DNA of 7,319 bases from DASWHD01 sp036393335 (GCA_036393335.1 DASWHD010000172.1:1-7319), one strand, 5' to 3'. Shown: positions 1 through 6,135, counted from the stretch's first letter. The notes: generated from the letters alone by a model not told the origin. Made by a program: numbers and translations.

Positions 1-16
1 GGCTTCACCCCCCGTG

Positions 17-40
17 GATGGCGGGCTCGCGCCCGCCATC
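17..40. repeat. Perfect short hairpin (10-bp stem, 4-nt loop)
   Basis: The arm GATGGCGGGC (17-26) pairs perfectly with GCCCGCCATC (31-40) around the loop TCGC. There is no T-run on either side, so it is not a classical intrinsic terminator. It lies downstream of fmt, which reads leftward, so it could act as an RNA 3'-end structure or be an intergenic palindromic repeat. The stem core GGCGGGC recurs in the hairpin at 162-183. Confidence 0.75.
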
Positions 41-42
41 AG

Positions 43-71
43 ACCGTATGGAGCGTCCCGCTCCATACGGT
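43..71. repeat. Perfect short hairpin (13-bp stem, 3-nt loop)
   Basis: The arm ACCGTATGGAGCG (43-55) is exactly complementary to CGCTCCATACGGT (59-71) across the loop TCC. It starts two bases after the hairpin at 17-40, so the two form a tandem pair. A perfect 13-bp stem is very unlikely by chance. There is a TTT at 71-73 but no real U-tract. It is probably an intergenic palindromic repeat; a role in transcript ends of fmt or of a gene beyond the left edge is possible. Confidence 0.8.
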
Positions 72-146
72 TTACCCCGCCTCCAGCAGAAATCACCAAG
101 CCCACCGATGTGACCGTGATGGACCGTGATCAGCGCCTCCTGTATG

Positions 147-189
147 CCGGGCAACCCCCGGTAGGCGGGCAGAGCCCGCCCTATGGCGA
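147..189. repeat. Pair of imperfect hairpins, possible degenerate REP-like unit
   Basis: CCGGG (147-151) pairs with CCCGG (157-161). Immediately after, GGCGGGC (164-170) pairs with GCCCGCC (174-180) around AGA, with TA/TA extending the stem past a one-base bulge. The segment 161-189 begins GTAGG and ends GCGA. That resembles the head and tail of the REP-like units at 1428-1451 and 4773-4794, but the body is longer and the match is loose. It ends 13 bases before the fmt stop codon. Apart from these hairpins and a 9-bp direct repeat GACCGTGAT (112-120, 122-130), I see nothing in 1-201. Confidence 0.45.
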
Positions 190-201
190 CAAGGCGCTCG
201 G

Positions 202-1131
202 CTACCCGAGCTGCGCGCCTATGCCGAGGGGGTGGCCGGCGAGGAAGGCGGTGACGGGCATCGGTCGCTTGCCTTCGAGGTGCACCTCGGTGAGGGCGAG
301 GCAGCCATCGCCGGTCGCCACGAGCACCGCGTCGTGGGCCACCGCCTCGATGTGGCCCGGCGCCTGAGTGGGCACGATCGCGACCGGGTGGGCGGCGCGC
401 ACGTTGAGGCGCCGCGCGTCCCAGAAGGTGAACGCCCCGGGCCACGGGGTGAAGCCACGGATCCGGCGATCGAGGGCCAGGGCAGGCTGAGACCAGTCCA
501 GTAGCCCGTCGTCGCGGGTCAGCTTCGGGATGTAGCTGGAGGCCCCGTCGTCCTGCGGGGTGGCCGTGAGGGTCCCGGCCGCCAGACCTTGTAGGGTCTC
601 CACCAGCAGGGGGCCGCCCAGGGCCGCAAGCTTGTCGTGCAGGGTCGCGGCGGTCTCCCGCGGAGCGAGGGGGATGGCGCGTTGCAGGAGGATGTCGCCG
701 GTGTCGACCCCCTCAGACAGGTACATGGTGGTGACGCCGCTCGACCCCTCGCCGTTGACGATCGCCCAGTTGATTGGGGAGCTGCCGCGGTACTTGGGAA
801 GCAAGGAGGCGTGGACGTTGATCGCCCCGAGGCGGGTCATCGCCAGCACCTCCACCGGCAGGATCGCCCCGAAGGCGACCACCGCGATGACGTCGGCCCC
901 GACGGCCCGCAACCGCTCCTGGGGCTCCGGTTTCTTCAGCGTCGGAGGCTGGAACACCGGCACGCCCAGGGCCGCGGCGCGCCGCTTCACCGCCGGCGCC
1001 TGCATGCGCTTGCCGCGGCCGGCGGGCTTGTCCGGCCGGGTCACCACCAAGGGGACGTCGAATCCCGCCTGGACCAGGGCGTCCAGGGACGGGACGGCGA
1101 ACTCCGGAGTGCCCATGAAGATGACGCGCAT
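202..1131 (-). CDS. fmt: Methionyl-tRNA formyltransferase
   Basis: This cytoplasmic enzyme transfers a formyl group from 10-formyltetrahydrofolate to the amino group of Met-tRNA(fMet) for translation initiation. The 309-residue product matches the usual length of about 315. The N-terminus MRVIFMGTPEFAVPSL is the family signature. The formyltransferase active site is complete: N105, H107 (in NVHASLLPKYRG) and D143 (in EGVDTGD) correspond to E. coli N106, H108 and D144. The C-terminal tRNA-binding domain shows YIPKLTRDDGLLDW (200-213) and PWPGAFTFW (229-237). The open frame extends 39 codons further upstream, but homology fixes the ATG at 1131. A weak GGAC lies 6 nt before it. Family genomes usually have def just upstream and often rsmB downstream. 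Here 468 bp of non-coding DNA lies upstream and at least 201 bp downstream, so the gene looks isolated. Confidence 0.97.
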   Translation of the reverse strand: MRVIFMGTPEFAVPSLDALVQAGFDVPLVVTRPDKPAGRGKRMQAPAVKRRAAALGVPVFQPPTLKKPEPQERLRAVGADVIAVVAFGAILPVEVLAMTRLGAINVHASLLPKYRGSSPINWAIVNGEGSSGVTTMYLSEGVDTGDILLQRAIPLAPRETAATLHDKLAALGGPLLVETLQGLAAGTLTATPQDDGASSYIPKLTRDDGLLDWSQPALALDRRIRGFTPWPGAFTFWDARRLNVRAAHPVAIVPTQAPGHIEAVAHDAVLVATGDGCLALTEVHLEGKRPMPVTAFLAGHPLGIGAQLG

Positions 1132-1356
1132 CTGCGGTCCGTGCGGCGGATGGTTTACCTCGGGAGATGGACGTGTGACCGTACGACGCGTGGCACTCTC
1201 CCGATTTCTCACCGGCGTGACAAGGGTCGGCGCACTGCGAATGCGCACGTATGGGAGAGCGTCCCCGTCCTATGTCCGTAACGCGGAGACCCCCATGAGG
1301 TGGCCGTCGGTCGAGACCTGTGGGTCACCCCGACGTCCGATTGACGGCGGCGGGTG
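1132..1356. other. Intergenic stretch upstream of fmt
   Basis: I see no convincing gene here. It should hold the leftward fmt promoter, but I see no clear -35/-10 pair. Positions 1200-1213 (CCCGATTTCTCACC) match the terminal repeat at 1362-1376 except for one missing C, in the same orientation, so this may be a remnant of a related element. A small hairpin, GCGCA (1230-1234) with TGCGC (1242-1246), is also present. The rest shows no structure I can interpret. Confidence 0.4.
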
Positions 1357-1590
1357 CCTAGCCCGCATTTCTCACCACGGATCGTAGCGAGACCGTGCAA
1401 ACGCACGTCGTTCCTGGCCGGCCCGCGGTAGGAGCCGAATCCCTTCGGCGATTCAGGCCCTGCGGGCCTGCCGCGGCCATAGGCCGCGGGTCGCCGGTAC
1501 AACCGGCTCCTACCACGGACGAGGACCCGGCCAGGAGATGCGGGCGGTTGCGCGGGTGCAGTAGATTCGTGGTGAGAAATGCGGGCTAGG
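1357..1590. mobile_element. MITE-like 234-bp segment with perfect 23-bp terminal inverted repeats
   Basis: Positions 1357-1379 (starting CCTAGCCCGCATTTCTCACC) are the exact reverse complement of 1568-1590, with no mismatch over 23 bp. The repeats bound 234 bp with no coding capacity, as in a miniature inverted-repeat element that depends on a transposase elsewhere. The terminal CCTAG recalls the ends of some IS1380-family elements such as ISEcp1, but that family link is only a guess. I see no target duplication outside the 23-bp arms (GGGTG on the left, AGGAG on the right). CTAG at 1358-1361 and 1586-1589 could instead be a 4-bp duplicated target. A REP-like inverted pair is nested inside. 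The right arm abuts the ribosome-binding site of the gene at 1600. Confidence 0.65.
1427..1514. repeat. REP-like inverted pair with two extra hairpins between the units
   Basis: GGTAGGAGCCG (1427-1437) is an 11-bp perfect inverted match to CGGCTCCTACC (1504-1514). Each side is a REP-like unit with head GTAGGAGC, an internal stem and tail GCGA. Unit A is 1428-1451 (+), with stem GCCGAA (1434-1439) and TTCGGC (1444-1449). Unit B is 1491-1513 read on the minus strand, with stem GCCGGT (1493-1498) and ACCGGC (1502-1507). Between them sit CAGGCCC/GGGCCTG (1454-1460, 1464-1470) and CCGCGGCC/GGCCGCGG (1471-1478, 1482-1489), each with a 3-nt loop. This gives four consecutive hairpins in under 90 bp. 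The arrangement matches the pair at 4773-4853. Confidence 0.8.
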
Positions 1591-1593
1591 AGG
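1588..1593 (+). promoter_or_regulatory. Shine-Dalgarno AGGAGG that fixes the start at 1600
   Basis: A full AGGAGG lies 6 nt before ATG 1600. It picks that codon over the in-frame ATG at 1579, which would place the ribosome-binding site inside the gene. The first three bases belong to the right arm of the inverted repeat (ends 1590), so the element's end contributes part of this site. Confidence 0.8.
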
Positions 1594-1599
1594 AGCGCG

Positions 1600-1986
1600 A
1601 TGTTGAGTGCGGCGGATGAGCGGTTTCTCGACCGGCGGCGGACCCTCGTCCGGCTGTGGCCGGTGGTCGGTACCGGGATGGCCGTGGTGATCGTGGGGTT
1701 CTGGGGCTACCTCTTCGTGCGCCGGCCGCTGCTCGCCAACCCGCTCCACCTGATGCACGAGCTGGAGCACCATGCCGTCTCCGAGGCGACCCTCGTCGTC
1801 CTCGCGGCGGTCGGTTCGCTCATGGTTTTGGCCACCGGCCTTCTGCTCCTGGTCTTCGTGGCCTTCGCCTTTGCGGCGATGGCCAACGAACGCCGCCTCA
1901 TCGCCATTCTCGACGCGGCGCGGGGAGGGGAGCGGGTGCGTGACTCCCCGGGCGACCGGTTGGACGACTCGCCAGGTCGGGAATAG
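1600..1986 (+). CDS. Hypothetical two-helix inner-membrane protein
   Basis: I do not recognise this family. The 128-residue product has a charged N-terminus (residues 4-14, rich in D, E and R). A first hydrophobic segment spans about 19-40 and a second, longer one about 64-93, separated by a short His-rich loop with HELEHH (53-58). The tail is charged and Arg/Asp-rich (98-128). The topology suggests a small inner-membrane protein with both ends on the same side, the Arg content next to the helices favouring the cytoplasm. The loop fits the HExxH zinc-protease pattern, but with no protease context this is probably coincidental. The start rests on AGGAGG 6 nt upstream. The gene ends 63 nt before ppc on the same strand and may be cotranscribed with it. 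Good third-position GC and a strong ribosome-binding site support a real gene. Confidence 0.7.
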   Translation: MLSAADERFLDRRRTLVRLWPVVGTGMAVVIVGFWGYLFVRRPLLANPLHLMHELEHHAVSEATLVVLAAVGSLMVLATGLLLLVFVAFAFAAMANERRLIAILDAARGGERVRDSPGDRLDDSPGRE

Positions 1987-2026
1987 CGACCGGCAGGCCG
2001 GAGATCCCGGCCAAGACTTCGGTAAA

Positions 2027-2042
2027 GATCCGGGCTAGGATC
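2027..2042 (+). promoter_or_regulatory. ppc ribosome-binding site within a small hairpin
   Basis: AGGA (2037-2040) lies 9 nt before the GTG start of ppc and is the best Shine-Dalgarno candidate. It overlaps the right arm of a 5-bp inverted repeat, GATCC (2027-2031) with GGATC (2038-2042) around GGGCTA. The stem is short, so any effect on translation is speculative. Confidence 0.35.
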
Positions 2043-2049
2043 TCGACCC

Positions 2050-4758
2050 GTGACCAGCCGACACACCGCCCTGGAGCGGGACGTCACCCTGCTCCACGAC
2101 ATCGCCCTGCGCGTCCTGCGGGAACGTCTCCCGGCGGAAACCCTCGAGCTGGTGTTGACCCTGACCTCGGGCAAAGAGGTGGTCTCTGCGGCGCGCCTCG
2201 CCGCCCTCGACTTCACCACCCTGCGCCAGCTCGTCCAGGCCTTGTCGCTGCTCTTCCAACTCCTCAACATCGCCGAGGAGAACCGCGCCATGCAGGCACG
2301 CCGCGCGGCCCAGCGCCGCGCCGGCGCCGTGGCGGTGGTCGGCTCCCTCACCCACGGTGCGGCCGCCCACGGCCCGGGCTTCGTGCGCGCCGTGGGGTCC
2401 GGCCTGCGGGTGCAGCCGGTCTTCACCGCCCACCCCACGGAGATCCGCCGCCACACGGCGATGGCCGCCCACCGGCGCATCTACCTGCTGATGGTGGAGC
2501 TGGAGCACCGCCTGTGGACCGCCGCGGAGCGTCGCGAGCGCCTCGACCGGCTGGCGGCGGAGATCGAGCTTTTATGGCACACCGGCGAGGTGCGCCTGGA
2601 GCGCCCGAGCGTCGAGGAGGAGGTGCGCGGCGGCCTCTTCTTTCTGCGCACCATCCTGTTCGACGCCATCCCCGAGCTCTATCGCCGGCTGCGTACCGCC
2701 CTCCGGGAGGCGGATCAGGCGGCGCCGCGGCCACCCCCTCTGCTGAGCTTCGGGAGCTGGATGGGCGGTGATCGCGACGGCAACCCGGCGGTGACCGCCG
2801 ACATCACCCGCTGGTCCCTCGGCATCCAGCGCGCGGCGGTGCTCGACCTCTACCACGAGCGGGCCCTGAGCCTCGTGCAGCGCCTGTCGGTCTCGGTGCA
2901 CCGCGCCCCGTTTCCGCACCGGTTGCACGCCGCACTGGTGAGCGACGCGGAGCGGTGGCCGGAGCGCTTCCGGGCGATCCAGCACCGCAACCCCCACGAG
3001 CCGTTCCGCCAGAAGGCGGCGGTGATCGCGTGGCGCCTGGAGGAGACCGCGGCGGACGGTGTTGCCGGCTACGCCTCGGCCGAGGAACTGCTGGAAGAGC
3101 TGACCCTGCTCCAGGAGACCCTCGTGGAGGCCGGCTGTGGCCGGGTCGCCGGCAGTGTGGTGGAGGACCTGCGGCGGCAGGTGGAGGTGTTCGGTTTCCA
3201 CCTGGCGCAGCTCGACATCCGCCAGGACTCCTCGGTCCACGCCGCGCTCCTCGACACCCTCCTGCGGCGCGCACGGATCTGCGACGACTACCAAGGCCTC
3301 GACGAGGACGCGCGTTGTGCCCTCCTGGTGCGCGAGCTCGACAACCCGCGCCCCCTGTGCCCGCCCGCTCCAGAGCTCGCGGGCGAACAGGCGGAGTGTT
3401 ACGCGACCTTCCAGGCGATCGCCTGGATCCAACGCAACTTCGGCGTTCACGCGGTGGAGACCTACGTGGTCAGCCATACCCGCGCCGCCAGTGACATCCT
3501 CGCCGTGCTGCTGCTGGCCAAGGAGGCCGGCCTGGTGGATCTCGGAGAGCACGGCTACAGCCACCTCGACCCGGCCCCCCTGTTCGAGAGCCTGGATGAC
3601 CTGCACCGCGCCGCGGAGATCCTCGACCGCCTGCTCGGGCTCCCGACCTATCACCGTCACATCGAGCTGCGCGCCGGCCATCAGGAGGTGATGCTGGGCT
3701 ACTCCGACAGCGCCAAGGACGCCAGTGTGGTGGCCGCCTCCTGGGCCCTCTATGAGGCCCAGCGCGCCCTGGCGCGGGTCGGGGCGGAGCACGGCGTGCG
3801 TCTCACCTTCTTCCACGGCCGCGGCGGCACCCCGGGCCGCGGCGGCGGGCCGACCTACCGCGCCCTCCTCGCCCAGCCGGCCGGCTGTGTCGGCGACGGG
3901 GTGAAGATCACCGAGCAGGGCGAGGTGATCTCCTCCAAGTATGCCAACCTCGGCACCGCCCTCTACCACATGGAGCGCATGTTGACCGGCGCCCTGATCG
4001 CGTCGGTCACGGCGCCCGGAACGGCGGACGAGGCACCGGCCTTCGACGAGGCCATGGAGGCGATCGCCCGCCATGCGGCTCAAGCCTACCGCGCATTGAT
4101 CGAGCGCCCGGCCTTCGCCACCTTCTTCCTCCAGGCCACGCCGGTGCAGGAGCTCTCCCTCACCCGCGCCGGCTCGCGACCGGCCTCACGGCCCAGCATG
4201 GCGGCCGCCGAGGCGGCGGGGGTGAAGGGGCTGCGCGCCATCCCGTGGGCCTTCGCCTGGGCCCAGAGCCGGATGCTCGTCGATGCATGGTACCCGTGGG
4301 GCGGGGCGATCGACGCCTTCCGTGTGGTGGATCCCCACGCCCACGGTGAGCTGTTGCAATGCATGTACCGCGAGTGGCCGTTCTTCACCAACCTGGTGGA
4401 CAAGCTCCAGCTCGCCCTCGCGAAGACCGACCTGCAGACCGCACGCAACTACGTCGCGCTGGCGGCGGACCCGGGGCTCGCGGGGGAGCTGTTCGCGGAG
4501 ATCGAGGCGGAGTACGCGCGCTCGGTTGAGGCGGTGTGCTGGCTCACCGGTAACGACGAGCTCCTCGCCGCGGAACCGACCCTTGCCCGCTCCCTGCGCC
4601 GCCGCGCCCCGCTCCTGGCACCGGTGCACGCGGTCCAGGCCGCCCTCCTGGGCCGCCTGCGCCGCAACGATCTCAACCCGCTCGACCGCCGCGCCGCCGA
4701 GGAGACCCTGGTCCACACCTTCAACTGCATCGCCGCCGCGTTGCGCAACACCGGGTAG
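2050..4758 (+). CDS. ppc: Phosphoenolpyruvate carboxylase
   Basis: This cytoplasmic enzyme carboxylates PEP with bicarbonate to oxaloacetate and phosphate, refilling the TCA cycle. The 902 residues are within the usual bacterial range (E. coli 883). Diagnostic motifs appear in order: FTAHPTE with catalytic H128 (125-131), SWMGGDRDGNP (236-246), FGFHLAQLDIRQD (381-393), VMLGYSDSAKDAS with K556 (547-559), the catalytic loop FFHGRGGTPGRGGGP (587-601), TEQGEVISSKY (621-631), the region around SRPASRP (709-715), and the conserved C-terminal RNTG (899-902). K792 in ALAKTD and N900 align with residues that bind the aspartate inhibitor in E. coli, so feedback inhibition is likely (inference). The start is GTG, supported by AGGA 9 nt upstream and by N-terminal alignment with E. 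coli PEPC. It follows the small membrane protein gene and converges on the SDR gene. Confidence 0.98.
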   Translation: MTSRHTALERDVTLLHDIALRVLRERLPAETLELVLTLTSGKEVVSAARLAALDFTTLRQLVQALSLLFQLLNIAEENRAMQARRAAQRRAGAVAVVGSLTHGAAAHGPGFVRAVGSGLRVQPVFTAHPTEIRRHTAMAAHRRIYLLMVELEHRLWTAAERRERLDRLAAEIELLWHTGEVRLERPSVEEEVRGGLFFLRTILFDAIPELYRRLRTALREADQAAPRPPPLLSFGSWMGGDRDGNPAVTADITRWSLGIQRAAVLDLYHERALSLVQRLSVSVHRAPFPHRLHAALVSDAERWPERFRAIQHRNPHEPFRQKAAVIAWRLEETAADGVAGYASAEELLEELTLLQETLVEAGCGRVAGSVVEDLRRQVEVFGFHLAQLDIRQDSSVHAALLDTLLRRARICDDYQGLDEDARCALLVRELDNPRPLCPPAPELAGEQAECYATFQAIAWIQRNFGVHAVETYVVSHTRAASDILAVLLLAKEAGLVDLGEHGYSHLDPAPLFESLDDLHRAAEILDRLLGLPTYHRHIELRAGHQEVMLGYSDSAKDASVVAASWALYEAQRALARVGAEHGVRLTFFHGRGGTPGRGGGPTYRALLAQPAGCVGDGVKITEQGEVISSKYANLGTALYHMERMLTGALIASVTAPGTADEAPAFDEAMEAIARHAAQAYRALIERPAFATFFLQATPVQELSLTRAGSRPASRPSMAAAEAAGVKGLRAIPWAFAWAQSRMLVDAWYPWGGAIDAFRVVDPHAHGELLQCMYREWPFFTNLVDKLQLALAKTDLQTARNYVALAADPGLAGELFAEIEAEYARSVEAVCWLTGNDELLAAEPTLARSLRRRAPLLAPVHAVQAALLGRLRRNDLNPLDRRAAEETLVHTFNCIAAALRNTG

Positions 4759-4772
4759 CCCGCAGCGTTGCC

Positions 4773-4853
4773 GTTGGAGCGGGCTTGCCCGCGAACCGAC
4801 GCCAGAAGGGGGGGAAGGGCAGCCGACGGGTTCGCGACCCATGTCGCTCCTGC
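4773..4853. repeat. REP-like inverted pair in the convergent ppc/SDR gap
   Basis: Unit C (4773-4794, +) has head GTTGGAGC, stem GCGGGC (4779-4784) with GCCCGC (4787-4792), and tail GCGA. Unit D (4832-4853, minus strand) has head GCAGGAGC, stem GCGAC (4834-4838) with GTCGC (4843-4847), and tail GCGA. Heads face outward, tails face inward, and a 37-nt spacer separates them. This fills most of the 99-bp gap between two converging genes, a typical place for REP/BIME elements. They may stabilise 3' ends or help termination in both directions. No U-tract is present, so a classical terminator is not supported. Confidence 0.82.
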
Positions 4854-4857
4854 GAGC

Positions 4858-5595
4858 TCAAAGCCCCCAACCACCGCTCACGTGGATGTTGGCGCCGGTA
4901 ACGTACCGGGCCTCCTCGGACAGCAAGAAGCTCGTCACGCCGGCCGCATCCTGGGTGGATCCGAGGTGACCAGCGGGGATGTTCTTCACCATCGATTGGA
5001 GCTCCTCCGGCGGCGCGCTGCCCGAGGCGATGAATCCGGGGGAGATGGCGTTCACCGTGATCCCGTAGGGTGCCAGCAGGCGAGCCAGTGACCGGGTCAG
5101 CACCAGGATTCCGCTCTTGGCGATGAAATGGGCGGTGATCTGTGGCTGGGCGGAGATGCGATCGGCCGTCGCCATACTGAAGCTGACGATGCGTCCCCAT
5201 CGCCGTTCCTTCATGCCCGGCGCCACCGCACGGGCGCAGTAGAAGACGGGGTGCAGGTTGTTGGCGAACATGGAGAGCCACCCTTCCGGGGTCTCGTCCA
5301 GGAGGTTGACCCGGTGGTAGGGGCCGGCACAGTTGATCAGGGCATCGATGCGTCCCCAGTCTGCCTCGGCCGTCCGGATGAACCCTTCCGCCGCCTCGGG
5401 TTCCGAGACGTCGCACTGGACGGCCTTCGTGCGCGGCGCGCCACGCTCCGCCATGGCCGCCGCCGTCTCCTCCGCCGCCTGGACGCTGGTCCGGTAGCAG
5501 ACAGCCACCGACCAGTGCCGTGCGGCGAGGGTGAGCCCGATCTCACGGCCGATCCCCCGTGCTCCTCCGGTGATGAGCACCACCCGTTCTGCCAT
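4858..5595 (-). CDS. SDR-family oxidoreductase with a His in place of the catalytic Tyr
   Basis: This 245-residue protein has the length and fold signature of the FabG-like classical short-chain dehydrogenases/reductases. It shows the dinucleotide motif TGGARGIG (9-16), CDV (61-63), NCAG (88-91), N113 in NNLHPVFYC, K160 in AKSG, the segment SPGFI (185-189), and a C-terminal IHVSGGWGL. R35 after the second strand suggests NADP(H) rather than NAD(H). The usual YxxxK reads HFIAK: H156 (codon CAT, read at 5128-5130 on the minus strand) takes the place of the proton-donating Tyr. The usual catalytic Ser position aligns best with M141 (SFSM, 138-141), though a nearby Ser could substitute if the loop is shifted. 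It may use unusual chemistry, have lost reductase activity, or belong to a divergent SDR subgroup. The substrate is unknown. It lies 17 nt downstream of fdxA on the same strand, with only weak ribosome-binding signals. Confidence 0.9.
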   Translation of the reverse strand: MAERVVLITGGARGIGREIGLTLAARHWSVAVCYRTSVQAAEETAAAMAERGAPRTKAVQCDVSEPEAAEGFIRTAEADWGRIDALINCAGPYHRVNLLDETPEGWLSMFANNLHPVFYCARAVAPGMKERRWGRIVSFSMATADRISAQPQITAHFIAKSGILVLTRSLARLLAPYGITVNAISPGFIASGSAPPEELQSMVKNIPAGHLGSTQDAAGVTSFLLSEEARYVTGANIHVSGGWGL

Positions 5596-5612
5596 GGATC
5601 AATCTCGCTGTC

Positions 5613-5930
5613 CTACCGCAATCCCTCCATTGCCACGAGCTCTTCCAATGTCTTGGCGCTCGGCAAAGGATCTTTGCTCTCGGTAATGACGGGAAGTTTC
5701 CCAGCCATTTCTTTGTTCATTTCGATATATGCCTGCCATTTTTCCGGGACATCGACGTCGGCATAAATCGCCTCGACCGGACATTCCTCCACACACAGAT
5801 CACAGTCGATGCAGGTCTCTGGATCGATGTAGAGCATGGTCTCCGCTTCGCGAAACGCATCCACGGGGCAGACTTCCACGCACTGTGTGTACTTGCAGTG
5901 GTCGCAATGCGCGGTAACGACGTATGACAT
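5613..5930 (-). CDS. fdxA: 7Fe ferredoxin, [3Fe-4S][4Fe-4S], FdxA type
   Basis: This is a small soluble electron carrier of 105 residues, close in length and sequence to Azotobacter vinelandii ferredoxin I. Numbered without the initiator Met, C8, C11, C16 and C20 lie in HCDHCKYTQCVEVCP, and C39, C42, C45 and C49 in CIDCDLCVEECP. In FdI, C8, C16 and C49 hold the [3Fe-4S] cluster and C20, C39, C42 and C45 hold the [4Fe-4S] cluster; all seven are present. The FdI free Cys24 is Ala here. The C-terminal extension with ITESKDPLP is also FdI-like. The ATG at 5930 is fixed by this alignment, since the open frame runs 39 codons further without homology. Its G+C is about 53% by hand count, against roughly 70% in ppc. 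It leads a likely two-gene unit with the SDR gene and diverges from the radical SAM gene. Confidence 0.96.
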   Translation of the reverse strand: MSYVVTAHCDHCKYTQCVEVCPVDAFREAETMLYIDPETCIDCDLCVEECPVEAIYADVDVPEKWQAYIEMNKEMAGKLPVITESKDPLPSAKTLEELVAMEGLR

Positions 5931-6135
5931 TAGATCCGTGTCGGTGCAAGCGGTTGTACAGAGCGCAAGTCGTAACCGCAAACCATGCCATTCACTATAA
6001 CAACGATGCTGGAACAACGATGGCGACCGAACGCCGTGGGGGGGCACCGGTGGGCCGTCTGCCGGTACGTCCGCACCTCCCAGGCGTGCCGATTACGACG
6101 CACGATGACCGCCGGCCAAGACGGGAGGCGTACGG

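Noticed and set aside
14..367. 117-codon plus-strand open frame at the left edge
   Set aside because: It translates through the hairpins and then antisense through the fmt 3' end. No plausible Shine-Dalgarno or domain supports it.
560..1387. 275-codon plus-strand open frame over fmt
   Set aside because: It runs antisense through the conserved fmt coding region and on into the repeat-bearing intergenic DNA. The translation is Arg/Pro/Ser-rich shadow sequence without domains.
1357..1590. CRISPR array or tRNA gene in the structured 1357-1590 region
   Set aside because: The repeats are inverted, not regularly spaced direct repeats with unique spacers, and no cloverleaf, T-loop or anticodon arm can be drawn.
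1753..1776. HELEHH read as a zinc metalloprotease HExxH site
   Set aside because: The motif lies in a short loop of a 128-residue two-helix protein with no third ligand or protease domain. A chance match is more likely.
2572..4083. Long (503-codon) open frame antisense to ppc
   Set aside because: It lies entirely within a gene with complete PEPC motifs. High-GC DNA commonly leaves long open antisense frames, and the product shows no recognisable motif.
4773..4853. Classical rho-independent terminator between ppc and the SDR gene
   Set aside because: The stems are GC-rich but no U-tract follows on either strand. The head/tail structure fits a REP-like pair better.
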